From contig CM046341.1 in NCBI GenBank assembly GCA_025403435.1, positions 13,787,219 to 13,851,218 of the forward strand: a DNA stretch of 64,000 nt, written 5' to 3'. Every line of letters starts with the position of its first letter. Position 1 is the stretch's first letter. Positions 22,887 through 36,815 of this stretch are shown here, in pieces. The notes under the pieces are model-generated. The model had not been told where the DNA came from. It saw only the letters and a program-made list of their open reading frames with translations, and ran no database searches. The stretch comes from Artocarpus heterophyllus (Eukaryota > Streptophyta > Magnoliopsida > Rosales > Moraceae). The translations under genes were made by a program, and so were the position numbers.

Positions 22887-24412
22887 AACTTAGCAGTGTA
22901 CCGAGAAACACTCTAAGGTTTGATAAGTCCTTAAGTGCCAATTAATTTAAAATCAGAGTTAAACAAGTAGCAATTTTGGTAGAAAATAACCCTATCAAAA
23001 ACTATGTTATTATCGAGTTTAGATGTAGAAAAAGTCAAGCTTAGATTTTTATTAAGGCTAGAAATATTTTTAAGACTAAAATACAGTTGAAATCAATATG
23101 TGGTTAAAATATATATTTATGATATCAGTTTACACTGTGGTTAGTATCTACTGTTTATAAATAGTGGGAAAGGACCCGACGGAAATCAAAATATCTTGTC
23201 GGCTAAGTTAGTCATCCCCTAGTACAAAGCTTTATATGTTAAGTGGGAAACTTGTAAGAAAGCCCAAAGTATAAATAGCTTCCTTGATTTAAGCTTACAT
23301 GTTGGTGGGTGTACTTGGTGTAATTATGTGATAAAAGTCTCACCCAACGCACCAATCTTAGGAATTCCTAAGCATGATTTTAACTCATCAAAGTCACTTA
23401 GAAGGTTAATTAAACTAAGGATAGGTTGGGAGGATTAATTAAGCCTTCGGTGTATAAATATTTGTACCACCAAAAGACCTCATTTTAGTCTCCAATTTCT
23501 CTCTTTTTCACTCCTAAAACTGAGCACACCAAGTGGGGAATCCTCCAAAATTTTCCTTCTCATTTTCTCTTCCAAATCCAAACCAAATTCTAGCTCCAAG
23601 ATCTTTCAAGAAATCTCCTTTTTTTGTCCAGCCTTCAAAATAGGTACCAATACAAGAATCTCTAAGAAATTTTCTTCCATTTTTCTTCTCCAAAAATTGG
23701 TTTCTTCCCCTAAGTAAGCTTCCAAAAATTTCATGCCTTTCCACCACAAAGATCACTAATCAAAGTAAAGAGAAAAGAAGGACTAGAAGGGCTTAGAACA
23801 AGGAGAAGGAAGTTGGGATTCTATAGATTCTTCAAGGGTAAAGTTTTAATCGCTTTCTCTTTATTTCCTTAGACAAACCAAGATTAGATTTTTTATAGAG
23901 AAAGTTTGTGTTTTTAATGTTTGAAACAAGAAACAAAGAGGGGGAATAGGCTTTTGTAGAGGAAATAATCAAGCAAGTGTCTTCAAGGATAAAATCCTTA
24001 ACTTTTCTCTTTAAATCCTTTAGTAATTTCAAGGTTTAGATTTTTATAAGTTAAGTTTATGTTTTAGTAAGAAAACAGTTTGTAATAATTTTATTTATGT
24101 TGATTGGTGTGGCTTTATATGTAATTTGTTGTAATAAGTTATTTACATATGTTTAATTTAGTTTTAGTGTATGTTTGATGTTGTGGAAAATTTTCCACAA
24201 ATTTCGATCACCAAAACGGAAACTTTAGATTCGGATTTTAAAACTTTTTTGAACACAAAACTTTTAGATTTCAATGTTTTGAATAAAACCCTATGACTAT
24301 ACAAAATCACAATTTTGACTCTAAGTAGGGTTTCCAAGTAATTGTTATAAACTGCCTAGGACAGCTTAGGAAACTGTCTAAAACTGTAAAAAACTATTTC
24401 AGTGCAGATAGC
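22887..24412. other. Intergenic DNA between the two inverted copia elements
   Basis: No supported gene. A pyrimidine-rich stretch follows 23480. A perfect 20-bp palindrome, TTGTGGAAAATTTTCCACAA, sits at 24181-24200. The join to Copia-2 is at about 24413. Confidence 0.5.
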
Positions 24413-27400
24413 CACGATCGCTAGAAAGATGCTAATGATCAAGCTCGCTACTATGTTATGGCAAGCATGAATTATGTGATGTAGGCTCAACATCAGGATT
24501 ATGAGACTGCAAAATAGATCTTGGATAATCTTGAGGATATGTTTGAAGGCCAAGCCATAACAGAGCGGCAAGGGGTGCTTCGGAAACTCTTAAACTGTAG
24601 ACAAAGACCAGGGACATCTGTAAAGGAGCACATGATGTTAGTCATGGGTTACCTCGCTGAGGCTCAAACCAATGGAGCCGACATCGATGTTGAAGCTCAA
24701 ATGACTATGGTCTTTGAGACTCTGTCTAAGGAATTTATTCCATTTAGAGCTACTTTTAATTTAAGCAATAGACAGGATATGACCTTGACAGAAAAGATGA
24801 AACAGTTACAGGAGTTCAAACTGCTGATCAGGGAGTCTTCTGTTGGTGGTGAGGCCAACATGGTAGCTGCTTCTGGTTCCAATCCTAACTCTGGGAATGG
24901 AAAGAAGCAACGGGCCAAAAGTGGGAAGTCTTCTATTCCTATTGCTACCAAGAGCAAGAAGATGAAGAAGAAGAACCCAAAGAAGCTTAAGTGCTTCTTT
25001 TGTGGTAAGGTCGGGCATATAAAGAAGCATTGCAAGGACTTCCTTTCCAAGGGAGGTAGGTGTGATCTTCTATATTTAGAAACTTGTTTGGTTGAGGAAT
25101 CAAGTGACATCTGGGTCATAGATTCCGGTGCAACTAATCATGTTTGTGTTTCTCTACAGGGATTCAAAGAAACGAGAAGTTTGCTACATGAGGACTTCAC
25201 GCTTCGGATGGGCGATGGATCCTTGGTCTCAGCGGAAGCAGTGGGAGACGTCCATCTTTACTTTGATAATTATAGGAATTTATTTTTGGAAGATTGTTTT
25301 TATGTTCCTAAATTTAAAAGGAATTTAATTTCTGTATCTTGTTTATTTAAAGACTCCTATGTGGTATCTTTTAATGAAAAAGTGGTGATTCACAAAAATA
25401 AATCTTTTATCTATTCTGGATTGATGCAAAATAATCTATATTTTATCAAACCTAAGATGGACTTATTGCTTAATGCTGAGATAAATGATAATGACTCTAA
25501 AAGACTTAAAACTTCTCACTCTAATAAGACTTATCTTTGGCATTTGCGCCTTGGTCATATTAACCTGAATAGGATTCAAAGGCTGGTAAGGGATGGACCT
25601 TTAAGTCATTTAAAGGTGGAATCTATACCTCAATGTGAATCTTGTTTGGAGGATAAAATGACCAAAAGACCATTCAGGTCTAAGGGCAATAGGGCCGAAG
25701 GGGTTCTAGAACTTATGCATAGTGATGTTTGTGAACCGATGAACATCCAGGCACTAGGAAGGTATGAATACTTCATCACTTTTATTGACGATTACTCAAG
25801 ATATGGGTATGTGTACCTAATGCACCACAAAAGCGAAACTTTTGACAAGTTCAAGGAGTTTCAGGCTGAAGTGGAAAAGCAATTGGGTAAACCCATAAAG
25901 GCACTTCGATTTGATCGAGGTGGGGAATACCTTTCTGATGAGTTCTTGGACCACTTGTTAGAGAATGAGATTTTATCCCATTTGACTGCGCCGGGCACTC
26001 CGCAGTAGAATGGCGTAGCAAAAAGAAGGAATTGGACTTTGTTGGACATGATTAGGTCCATGATGAGTTATTCATCATTGCCTTTATCCTTTTGGGGATA
26101 TGCACTATAGACCGCATGTTATCTTTTGAACAATGTTCCTTCAAAATCGGTCCCTAAAACTCCTCACGAGTTGTGGATGAGTAAAAAGATATCCTTAAAC
26201 CTTATTCGCATATGGGGATGTCCGGCTCATGTCCTGTTTAAGGATCCGAATAAGTTGGAAGCACATTCAGAAGTTTGCGTGTTTGTAGGATATCCAAAAG
26301 GGACTAAAGGGGGTTATTTTTATAACCCAAAGGAAAATAAAGTCGTGGTTTCAACTAATGCAACTTTCCTTGAGGAGAGTTACATGGACGACTTTAAACC
26401 TCGAAGCAAAGTGGTGTTTGAGGAGTTAAGGGGTGATCCATTCACTCCGGAGGTTCCAAACGAAACCATTTCTATCGGTGTAGAAAAACCAAACAAACCT
26501 GAACAACAACCTCAGGGGCTTTGGCGTAGTGGGAGGATTGGGCATCAACCTGAAAGGTATATGTTCAATGGGGAAGTCTTCTTGGCTAAACCAAACGAAC
26601 ATGATAGGGATCCTTATACTTATACAGAGGCTATGGAGGATGTTGATTCAAGACTCTGGACAGAGGCCATGAACATAGAGATTAATTCTATGGAGACTAA
26701 TTGGGTCTGGGAGCTTGTGGACCTTCCCGAAGGGGTTAAACCCATAGGGTGTAAGTGGATCTACAAAAGGAAAAGAGGAGTGGATGGAAAGGTCGAAACC
26801 TTTAAGGCTAGACTGGTAGCTAAGGGTTATACGCAAAAGGAAGGAATTGATTGTGAGGAAACCTTTTCGCCTGTAGCCATGCTTAAGTCCATCCGGATTC
26901 TCTTGTCCATAGCTGCTGCTCTTGACTACAAGATTTGGCAGATGGATGTCAAGACGGCTTTTCTGAATGGCTATCTTGATGAGTCCATTTATATGGAACA
27001 ACCAGACGGGTTCAAGGTCGTGGGTCAAGAGGGTAAGGTTTGTAAGCTGTTAAAGTCAATTTATGGACTTAAGCAGCTTCTCGTTCTTGGAACATAAGAT
27101 TTGATCAAGTGATCAAGACTTATGGGTTCTCACAAAATGTGGATGAACCATGTGTTTACAAACACATTAAGGATAAGAAGGTGGTTTTTCTACTGCTTTA
27201 TGTCGATGACATTCTGCTAATTGGCAATGACGTTGGGGCGTTGTCATTGGTCAATTTATGGTTGACCAAGCAGTTTGACATGAAGGACTTGGGTGAGGCT
27301 AATTTTGTTCTCGGTATCCAGATCTTTCGGGATAGGAAGAATAAAATGATAGCTTTGTCTCAGGCCAGCTACATAGATAAAATTCTCAGGAGGTTTGCAA

Positions 27401-28188
27401 TGCATGATTCTAAGAAAGGTGGGCAACCATCTAGGTCTGGAATTACTCTTTCTAAGAAAGACTCTCCAAAGTCTTATGAAGAAAGAGAATACATGAAGAA
27501 GGTACCTTATGCTTCTGCAGTGGGTAGTCTCATGTATGTTATGCTTTGCACACGACTGGATATTAGCTATGCGGTCGAAATTGTAAGTCGATTTCAGGCG
27601 GATCCAGGACCAAACCATTGGGTTTCGGTAAAGCATATTTTCAAGTACTTGAGAAGGACTCGAGGGTATATGCTTGTGTATTCGGGTGAGGACTTAACTC
27701 CTCTAGGATACACTGACTCGGATTTTCAATCTTGTCTGGATTCTAGGAAATTGACTTCGGGGTTTGTGTTTACTCTAGGCGGCGGTGCCATCAGTTGGAA
27801 AAGTGCGAAGCAAGATTGCACTTTGGATTCAACGATGGAGGCCGAGTATGTGGCGGCTAGTGATGCTTCGAAAGAAGCAGTGTGGCTCTGCAAGTTCCTT
27901 GGGGATCTTGAGGTAGTTCCTGGTATGGATAGAGTAGTATCACTGTACAATGATAACAGTGCGGCGGTAGCTAATGCTAAGGAACCAACATTTCACAAGA
28001 AGAGTAAGCATATTGATCGAAAGTATCATGTGATAAAGGACTTCATTAAGGGCGGGCATGTCACGGTATGCAAGATCGCGTCAGAGGACAATTTAGCTGA
28101 TCCATTTACGAAGACACTTACTGGGAGAGTCTTCGAGAGGCATGTGGAAGCTATGGGGATGCGAAATTTGTTGTATTTACTCACTTAG
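24413..28188 (+). pseudogene. Copia-2 gag-pol remnant, 5'-truncated
   Basis: Closely related to Copia-1 but in the opposite orientation. Similarity starts inside gag at about 24413; the leader and 5' LTR are missing. Landmarks: CCHC knuckle 24992-25033, protease DSGA 25121-25132, integrase, reverse transcriptase YVDDIL 27199-27216, RNase H to the stop at 28186-28188. Breaks: stops in the gag remnant before 24521, a CAG-to-TAG stop at 26006-26008, another TAG at about 26108, and a one-base loss near 27077. It cannot make a full polyprotein. Confidence 0.93.
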
Positions 28189-28202
28189 ATCAAGTAGGAG
28201 AT

Positions 28203-30207
28203 TGTTGGACATGTATGCCCTAAGGAGTAAAAAAGTAATAAGTTTTTGGAGACATTTTTATCAATAAAGAATTTATTCATTTATATATACCAAATCTTGT
28301 CCTCTTTACGTTCATAATTGTTGAATGTATGTTAAGCAAACAGTAATCTGAGACTGTCAGTCTAAACCTTAAGAATTGAGCATATGATGGACTGATTATG
28401 CAGAAGACACAATTCTTAAGGTAACGGTCTAAAACATATGATCCACAATCAAGGAAATAAAGTTGGGCACTTTATTCATGTAAAGATTGTTATGTTGTCT
28501 ATATCCTATTTAGAAAGATGGTTTGTCTTGACCATCGGAGTTGGACTCCGTGAATAGAAACATTGGCACGTTGTCATAGGTGACGATGTGTTGGATCGGA
28601 ACATAAAGTGAAATGATTTGGATTAATAATTTTGTCTTGGAAAATCGATTCACTTTAAATAATCATTTGTATTGGATCTTAATCCTGAGATGAATAGTGG
28701 GCCCGTTATCTCGACTTGTGTCTTTTGATGTATCAAAGGATGACACCCACATCTCAATAGTGGTATGCATGCAGGTATATTGGAGGCATGACTCTTGATA
28801 GCGTAGACTTGTTATTCATAGATATGGAATCCGTAGCTCCTCTTTAGGAGTAATGATATCCTCTTATATGCGTTGTCCTATAATTGAAAAACTAGAGCAC
28901 TCAACCATTTGGATACATAGGTGTGACCGAATGGTATACTATCTTTGGATGGTAAGTTTTCTAATGGTGAGAATGATGGAACGTAAGATAAACATAATCA
29001 AGAAGGTAAGACAGAACTTGTCCTTAAGCCGATTATGGATTATCATATGGGAATACGATACACTATGATATGTCATGGAGACTTAGCTTTACGGGCTTCG
29101 TAATTCTATAAAGTTCGAGAGTGCAGCTCCAAGCTTTTAGTGGAGTAGCGTTGGAGTTGATAATTGTGAAATGTATATCTGGGATATTGGATTTTATAAT
29201 TATCATTAGCTTGAACTTTATAGGTCCATTTTGGTCCCTTTTGCTAGCTCACAAAATCCTGTAACGACACGGCATGCTTTTCCATTAATTGGTGACTTAT
29301 GTCGGATTTATCAGATTGGTTTAAAATTTTAAAGAATCAAATAATTCATGTATGTGTATCAGTTGAATTAATTTTGTAAGAAATTAATTTAAGATGAACT
29401 TGTTGAATTATTGGGATCAGATAATTCTTGTCTCTTTATTAGTTGATTTAATTTTAGATAAATTAGATCAAGATAAACTTGTAGGATTATTGTGAATTGA
29501 TTTATTTTCTTAGAGATTATCTTGATAAAGTTTGTTTTGATCAGATAACTTTTCTATTGGGTTATTTGAATCAAAACTGAGACTTTAACCTATAGAATCT
29601 CGGGTGAAAAATAAAAGATTCACGGAGATATTTACGCTGGAGTTCGGCCTACAGAATGACGTGTTCGGCCTACCGATGGGGCCTGTTCGGCCTGCCGATC
29701 AGCAAGCGATAAGATTACATGTTTTTACGCGGATCTTATCAAATATTGATCCGAACTTGATTCTGTTTCTAGTGTTTGAGACCTAATCTGATAAGGACTG
29801 ACCCCAAGACCAATTGCTATATAAAAGGGAGTGAGTTTCATGATTTACAGAGATCAATTAAGAGATTAAGAGTGATACTCTTTTGGTGAGCATCTAAAAA
29901 CTCCCTGAGAGCTTTTGTTCACCAATCACGAACACTAGCTTTGGGTTCTCTCGATTGGTTGGAAGGAGAGTCACTGGTGGAAGAGCTGTACGTGTTAGCC
30001 CACACTCACTCTGGTTGTGGATAGAGAATAGCAAAGAAGACCAGTTGGTTGAGGCTCTTCTAGAACGTTACTTCTCTTCACAGGTTGCGGAAGTTCTTCG
30101 ATATACAAAGGTTAGTAAGATCTATCTAATTTATACATATAGCATGTCAAACTTGTGTTTTGAAAATTACTCTGATATATAAAATTTTTAAATTCCGTTG
30201 CGCATCA
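28203..30207 (+). repeat. Copia-2 3' LTR, worn at its end
   Basis: Begins TGTTGGACATGTATGCCC right after GGAGAT and follows the Copia-1 LTR along its length with many changes, including the TATA box at 29818-29829 and the small frame at 29955-30182. Similarity stops at about 30207 (TTCCGTTGCGCA); the last ~20 bases of a complete LTR are not found. Confidence 0.88.
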
Positions 30208-33200
30208 TTTTTTCAAATTTCATGTTTTTTAAAATATGAAAATTTTACTTTTTGATGAGATGGACAATATTTATGAAGAAATATTTTCCAAAATATGGTT
30301 ATGGACAGTTTCTCAAAACTCTCCAAAAAACTATATTTATGGGTTGAAAATAATTTTTAAGTTTCAGATCATTTTGAAACCAAATTGTAGTTTTCATCAA
30401 ACATGAAAATATTAGTTTTCGATGAAACAAAGAACTTTTGTGAAGAAAGTTTCGTAAAAATTTGCCACTATAATAGATGTTGGGGGTGTGCTCGGCGTCA
30501 TTTCTTGGAGACTACTCTACGGTTATTTGGCTGCCTTGCTCAGCCACGACCTTTACAAGCAAATCCACAACCTTGATTTGATCGGTGCCTTCTCTTGAGG
30601 TGCTATACAGGGTCCCTACTGGCCGCCACGCAAGGTGTAGACTCCTCGGGAAGAATATGTGCTCAGGTCGGATGAACATGGCGTGCTCCTAGCTAACAAT
30701 GAATATCAAAGGTTTACACATGGCTTTCTTTCAACCCTCAGATTGAGAACTGACCTTCTGTTGGGATCGTGACACTTGTCACCTACCACCTGCCATAACT
30801 TGATGGGACACATGGGTCACGGATCAAACCCACCTAATACTCGGTCCTAGTGATAGCCTATAATTGAGAGCATTTATTGTAATTAAAGGTAACGTAGACT
30901 TTCTCATATAACTCTGCTCCCAATCTTGGCCAAGCAGGTGTCTAAGTTGAGCGTCGAAAGCCCTTGGCTGGCATCACATCGTTGTCTCCTTTTGATCTCC
31001 TAGGCATCCCTTTTCTTGTTGTAGGTTTACCCCAGGAAGCTGAGATGAGCAAAGAAGGCAGTCTGACCATCGTGCATAGGAGCACGCCGAGTTGATCACC
31101 AGCTGAGCAAGCCAAGCATCACCAATAGACTTTGATTGGGATATATAAAAGCAAACAAAACTTTTTAATTAGTAAAGTTTTCAAATTTTAATTGGAAAAT
31201 GAATATGCAAAAAACAGTGATCGGGACTTTTAAATGAGCATGAAAGCTATTAAATCATATATTCAAAACAAGTTACTTTCATGGAGAAAAAAATTTAAAG
31301 GAAAAACTATCTTTACCATATAGTTTCACGATAATTTTCTAAGACTAATAAAAAAAGTACCTTTTGGTACTAGTTTTTATAAACAAAGTTTGTATGGCTA
31401 CAAAATCTTGTTTTTTCAATAAATCAAAAAATTACAATATTCTAGACAAATTATACAAGCCCTTGATTTAGTGTTTTACTAATTTCGGACATTATTTTAT
31501 AGAGCGATTTTGACTCAAAACTTTGAGTTATTTGGACATAATTTCTAAATGATAAATTTTAATAGTTTTCAAATTAACGCTAAAACAACTATCATAAAAA
31601 CTTGTTAGGCTAGATTCTTAGTATTATGATACTAGACATGGGTCCAACACCCACCTCAGACCAAAAAGCCACTCGGGTCATAGTTTTAACAATACGGAGT
31701 ATAGAATGCCTTATGATCATTGTTTGGGCTAAATGAGCTTAAAACCATTTACGAACCCACTAAATGAATTAAGAATATGTTTAAATGGAACTTAGTTCAA
31801 GAACAAAAAAGTTATGTAATTTTTAATTTAGTTAGATGAAGTCATATAGACTTAATAACAAAAAGATAATAAATTAAATTAAATTAATTGTTGATCTTAA
31901 AGCAGATTAAAGGCAATTAAGGAAAGGTAAACTTTATGAGGATTAAATTTATTAATTGATCCTTATAATAAAAGTAACCATTCTTATGATCCTTTAATAA
32001 AAGTATTACGATCTAAAGGAATGATTAAAATTCTTAAGGTTGTGCTTAAAATTAAAATAGCATAAAAGAGGTTATTCTTGCATACTCTTAATTGGTGCTT
32101 TATACATAATCGTTTCCTATAGAGTCTTTTTTGCTATTGATTTGATTAATTGAATTTTGGCCTTGGTGGATTTTTGCATTTTTAATTTTTAAGTTTAGTT
32201 TTGCGATTTTTGTTGTCCAGTTGAAATGACGTGCTCTTACTAGAAACGTTTGGTGAATTACATTTTCATTTGGGTCGTCACTGCTTTCTCGTACTTCGAG
32301 TTGGCATTACAATTTATTCATTTACGGACAATGCGATATAGTTTTCTACTCAGGATGATGTTTTTATATTTGCATGAATTTAACGTGGATGAAAAATGAA
32401 CAATAGATTTTAGTTTTGCAATCACAAAAAAAAAAAAAAATGCTCTTAAGAATTTTTTTTATTCTTACACTCTTGTTCAATACACCTTTATACTCGTAAA
32501 TCCCTTTTAAATTTATTCTCTTAGAAACGTCATTTTCTTCCCTCATATGAAAAATTCTCAATAACGATAAACACAAGCTAGTATATATGGTTAAAATTTA
32601 GTTTGTTTTGTTAAAACATAGAATTTAGGATAAATTTCAACTTAACATTTTTTTTTCAATTATTATTGAATAACTCTTTGACAATAAATATTATGGTGGG
32701 AGTTGGTGCAAGTACGAGGAAGAGCCCCCAATAGGATACCCCGACTCCAACCGCCGGTCTTTAGTGAGGATAGGGATTTTGGAGAGCGGGGATGAAGACG
32801 ACAAAGCATTCCGCCAGTCCCGTCCCGTCCCAGCCCTTGGCCATGATGCCATCGTTAGCTTCAAATCGAAGAAATCTTTAGCTTCAAATTAAACGGCATC
32901 CAACATCTTTAAAATTAACCCCTTGTAGGGTTTTTATTTATTATTATGATTATTATTATTATTTTTATATAGAGCAATGTTGTTCTGTTTCAACCTGGAA
33001 GAGAGCATAGGTTTTCATGAGCCAAACATTCATTGATTTTAGAAAGCCTTGTTGGTTGCCTAATGATCCATTACTTAACCAACAGTGCTTAAAATGATCA
33101 AAATAGGGCCAAAAAGAGAATAGATTTTTGGAGATATGACCAATTGAATGTTTCTCCCTTGTTGAAGGACAGCGTCCCTCAAGTCAATAGTATGTTCCAA

Positions 33201-33990
33201 CTGTGCTGCCTTCTTCCTAATTTCTGTTCTGCATAACTAAACAAATATGAAATATAGTAACAATATGCATTTCATATGTTCTGCTTAAACTAGAAAGACG
33301 AGAAGAAATCACGGAAGTGCACTTAGTAACTCTTAAGTGCCTGGGAACTCCTTTTTTTTGGGTTTTTTTTTTTAGAGTCCTTGGTAAGAAAAAAAATTAT
33401 TAATTATTTACAGCAAAAAGATTACATTAATTAAAGATACCCTCACATATAATTACAAGCATAAACTAGCCGTAATTCAATAACTGACTCCACCTTAAGA
33501 TGTAGAGTTCCAATCCCCTACCACCAACTTCAAATAAAATGAAGCAAAATAAAATAAAATCTACAAAACATTATCTCCTTCCGAACTGTTCTTTCATGTT
33601 CAAACCTTTATTTTCTGAATTTACTTGAAAGAAACTTTTCAAATTTCCAAATCTGTTCCAAAAGATGCAAACTTAAAGGTTCACTTGTATCACGTGAACA
33701 TTGAATTTGTAGTTTTAGAATTGTATTTCTCCACTGATACTAACAATGTGAATCTTTCACCCATATCCATGTTAACCTTTTTTTGGGCAATGGAGAATTC
33801 CACACGTTTGATCATAGCTAAGAAGCCTCCCAACCTAAAATAAAAGAACAATAAACAAATACAATGCAAGGATAAAAATCTAATTGCTTTTGAGAATATC
33901 ATTGCAAAAAATTGGACGACAAATAATATTAAGATCGAATTTCTCTGATAACTGTGAGTAGAGCAAAAAAGAAACCAAACGCCAAAGCAA
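30208..33990. other. Intergenic DNA, no gene recognised
   Basis: AT-rich, with two GC-richer islands: 30480-31130 and 32690-32900. The first has GTGCTCGGCG near its start and an inverted-type match (AGCACGCCGAG) near 31081, so it may be a worn DNA transposon. Neither island holds a recognisable protein. A15 and T8-T10 runs are scattered. Confidence 0.45.
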
Positions 33991-34850
33991 CATAGGGTCC
34001 GTTTGGTTCATAGGTTCGAAACATGATAGTTTGAACCTTTTGGTTTGAGATGAAAAGTTTGAAATTTTTAGTTCAAAACTGAGTTCCGAATAGTTGAGAA
34101 CAAGGGGGAGTAAAACTTGAAACTAGGTCCAATTTTGGGTTCAAGTTGTCTTTTCAAAGCTTCAAATAGTTTCTGAACATTGTTATGCATGAAAAAGACA
34201 ATGGTAGGATATCGAATACACGAAGCAAGAAAGACACAATTTGAGGATTACAAAAAGGGAACCATTGCATTTATATACATGGTAAGATCATGTTAAGGAC
34301 ATCACATGGTCCATTTACAACTGAGATGACTGATAGTAGCCATATGTAACACGCAACTAAAAGTTGAGTCTTTAGGAATAACAAAGCTTGGTTCGGGCAA
34401 TGAAAAAACAAGGCTTTAAATTAAATTTAAAGGTCCATCATATTAATGCACCTGTCTCTGCAACAGACCACCAAAACAAGAACTCCTACCTAAGATTTGG
34501 CAAAACAGTATATACAGCAACATGCGACAGCATTGCAACTCCCCATGATCCTGGACTACATGCAGCAATTGTCTTCAAAATCAGAAATACGAAGGAGTTT
34601 TGGTTTGAAAAATCACATATGTAAGCCATGTATAAGTTTGAATAAGAGCCTTACCAGTTTTAGCGATCCCAATCACGAGCCAGTACCATGAAGGGAATCC
34701 TGATTCTAACAAATCAAACGAATCGAGTATTCAGACTGTCCCCAGAAAAATTAGCGATAGTTTCATAACTTGCAGCAGGTGATCTTGCGGAACAAGTGAC
34801 CACAGACTTCCAAACCAAGCAATAGCAGTCGCTCAATAGAGAGGAAGTAG

Positions 34851-36815
34851 TCATCCGTCAAGCCGTTTCGTTTTACTTGATTGAAATTCATCTAAATAAT
34901 TCCATAGCATCATCATTTTCTCTTCAGAAGAAACAGCCCAGTCTGCAGCTTCATTAAATTTCTTTAGTAGCTTCTCGTATCGTTGTGTCTCAAGATTGCT
35001 AGTCCAATCATCATAATAACCAACTTTAACACGCGTGTGACATCTTTTAATGTCCTTCCTCCATCTTGGTAGGATATACTTTTCTGGAACATTTATAATT
35101 TCCATTTTCATGAGAACTGAGATTGAATGCTTGCACAGGATCCCTTTAAATTCAAACAAGCCACAAGTGCATTGAACTTCACGGCTTTCTGCATTGAAAT
35201 GAACAGTGAAACGGATTTGTTTACGTTTTTCTCCGACAAATACAACCTCGGAAACATCAAATATTCCATTCTTCTCGTCAGCAGAAGAGACTTCACAATA
35301 AAGCTTCCCCGTTAACTCCTTTTGGAATTCTTTGAACTTTGTATTAGTATAAGCCGCTTGAAACTGTTTCTCTACTTCAAAGAGGGTCACGCAGGGGATC
35401 CACGTGTTAAAACACTGAAAATCTGCAAGGTGTTCCTTCTCAACCTTGTTTCTTAATGCCTTATCATATTCTTCAATAAAGTGCTTAAATGTTGTTTTCA
35501 AGCTTACACGCCCACTAAAAAAAGGATTCAAACTTTCATCCCATTGTGTTGTTGACATTCCAGCCCAAAAGGCATCTTTCAGAAAAGCTGGAACCCAACG
35601 ATTTCTTTCGTCATACAAGCTACTTAGCCATGAATTATCAAGCAGATTGAAATCTTTAACAACTCTTTCCCAACTTTCTTCAAATTCTTTCTTCGTCAAA
35701 CAATCATAAATAGCATCTTGCATTGCTACTTTTATGCGGTCATATGTTTTGTAACCCTTTATGCTATCCAGTAGCTTTTTCATTACTTGCGACAAACACC
35801 AACGGTGTCTACTGTTGGGGAATACAGCATCAATTGCTTTTGTTATTGACTTGTGTTCATCTGTGATTATGGAATTTGGGGCACGTCCAGACATACAGGC
35901 AAGCCATGTCTTAAACAACCAAGTAAATGTCACAGGGTCATCATTCGATAGCAATGCACATCCAAGCAAGATTGCCTGCCCATGATGATTCATCCCTATG
36001 AAAGATGTTAAGGGCAATTCATACTTACCTGACAAGTATGTTGTGTCGAATGAAACTACATCACCAAATTCTTCATACATTGCCCTACTCCTTGCATCAG
36101 CCCAAAATACATTATTGATTCGAGCATCATCTTCCATATCCACCATGTAAAAGAAATTTGAATTCTTGGTCTGCATACGAACAAAAAAATCCTGCATTGC
36201 TTTAGCATCTCCCGCTCTAAATTGTAGTCGACTTCCTTTCTCTGAAGAACTCAAGCACTCATTTTTTAGTAATCTGACATCATCACAGCCTCCAACTTCA
36301 AGTGATTGATGATTGTTCTTCACACCAATCACTGTCTGATCATCAATTGCAAATTTTCTCCGTACACCTATAACTTTTTCCCTATTGCATGAATAAAATT
36401 GTGACTTACTGGGGCTTAATTCATGATTGTGATTAAGTGCAACAGAATTTATCTTACACCTACCATCTTCAAACATAGTAGCATTAACTCTAGCCTTGCA
36501 CTCAATTCTTGTTAGTGGATTTGGAGTCAGGTAATTTTGCTTATGAGACATCGACTTTCCTGCACGGGTGCATGACAAAGACATGAATTTCAATTTCCCA
36601 CAAGGCGAAGGGCGTGATGTTTTCTTCTTAACTCCAAAACCTTCTTGTCTACCATATTGTCTATAGTACTCATAAAGGGAATCTAAAGAGTCGAAAGTCA
36701 TTCCGGCTTCAGGGGTTTTGATAACCTCATAGCAATCCAATCTATTCTCCATCTCATTCTCATTCAAAGCTGCCTTGCCACTTATATCCTTGAACGAAAT
36801 CACAACTTCTTGCAT
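34851..36815 (-). CDS. FAR1/FHY3-related (FRS) transcription factor
   Basis: An uninterrupted 654-codon frame with the domain order of the FRS family, transcription factors derived from Mutator-like transposases that act in the nucleus in light and developmental signalling. Residues ~48-134 form the FAR1 zinc-binding DNA-binding domain (EYYRQYGRQEGFGVKKK to ALNHNHEL). Residues ~252-345 form the MULE transposase core, with Asp257 in SFDTTY and Asp319 in ITDEHKSI. The SWIM zinc finger is C549-x-C551-x9-C561-x-H563. The start at 36815 lies 16 bases past a probable acceptor at 36832-36833. No terminal inverted repeats flank it and the frame is intact, so it reads as a domesticated gene. Which FRS member it is cannot be told here. 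Confidence 0.9.
   Translation of the reverse strand: MQEVVISFKDISGKAALNENEMENRLDCYEVIKTPEAGMTFDSLDSLYEYYRQYGRQEGFGVKKKTSRPSPCGKLKFMSLSCTRAGKSMSHKQNYLTPNPLTRIECKARVNATMFEDGRCKINSVALNHNHELSPSKSQFYSCNREKVIGVRRKFAIDDQTVIGVKNNHQSLEVGGCDDVRLLKNECLSSSEKGSRLQFRAGDAKAMQDFFVRMQTKNSNFFYMVDMEDDARINNVFWADARSRAMYEEFGDVVSFDTTYLSGKYELPLTSFIGMNHHGQAILLGCALLSNDDPVTFTWLFKTWLACMSGRAPNSIITDEHKSITKAIDAVFPNSRHRWCLSQVMKKLLDSIKGYKTYDRIKVAMQDAIYDCLTKKEFEESWERVVKDFNLLDNSWLSSLYDERNRWVPAFLKDAFWAGMSTTQWDESLNPFFSGRVSLKTTFKHFIEEYDKALRNKVEKEHLADFQCFNTWIPCVTLFEVEKQFQAAYTNTKFKEFQKELTGKLYCEVSSADEKNGIFDVSEVVFVGEKRKQIRFTVHFNAESREVQCTCGLFEFKGILCKHSISVLMKMEIINVPEKYILPRWRKDIKRCHTRVKVGYYDDWTSNLETQRYEKLLKKFNEAADWAVSSEEKMMMLWNYLDEFQSSKTKRLDG

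Noticed and set aside
34388..34691. Two overlapping plus-strand frames downstream of the FRS gene
   Set aside because: Different frames over the same bases, no similarity, probably antisense to the FRS 3' region.
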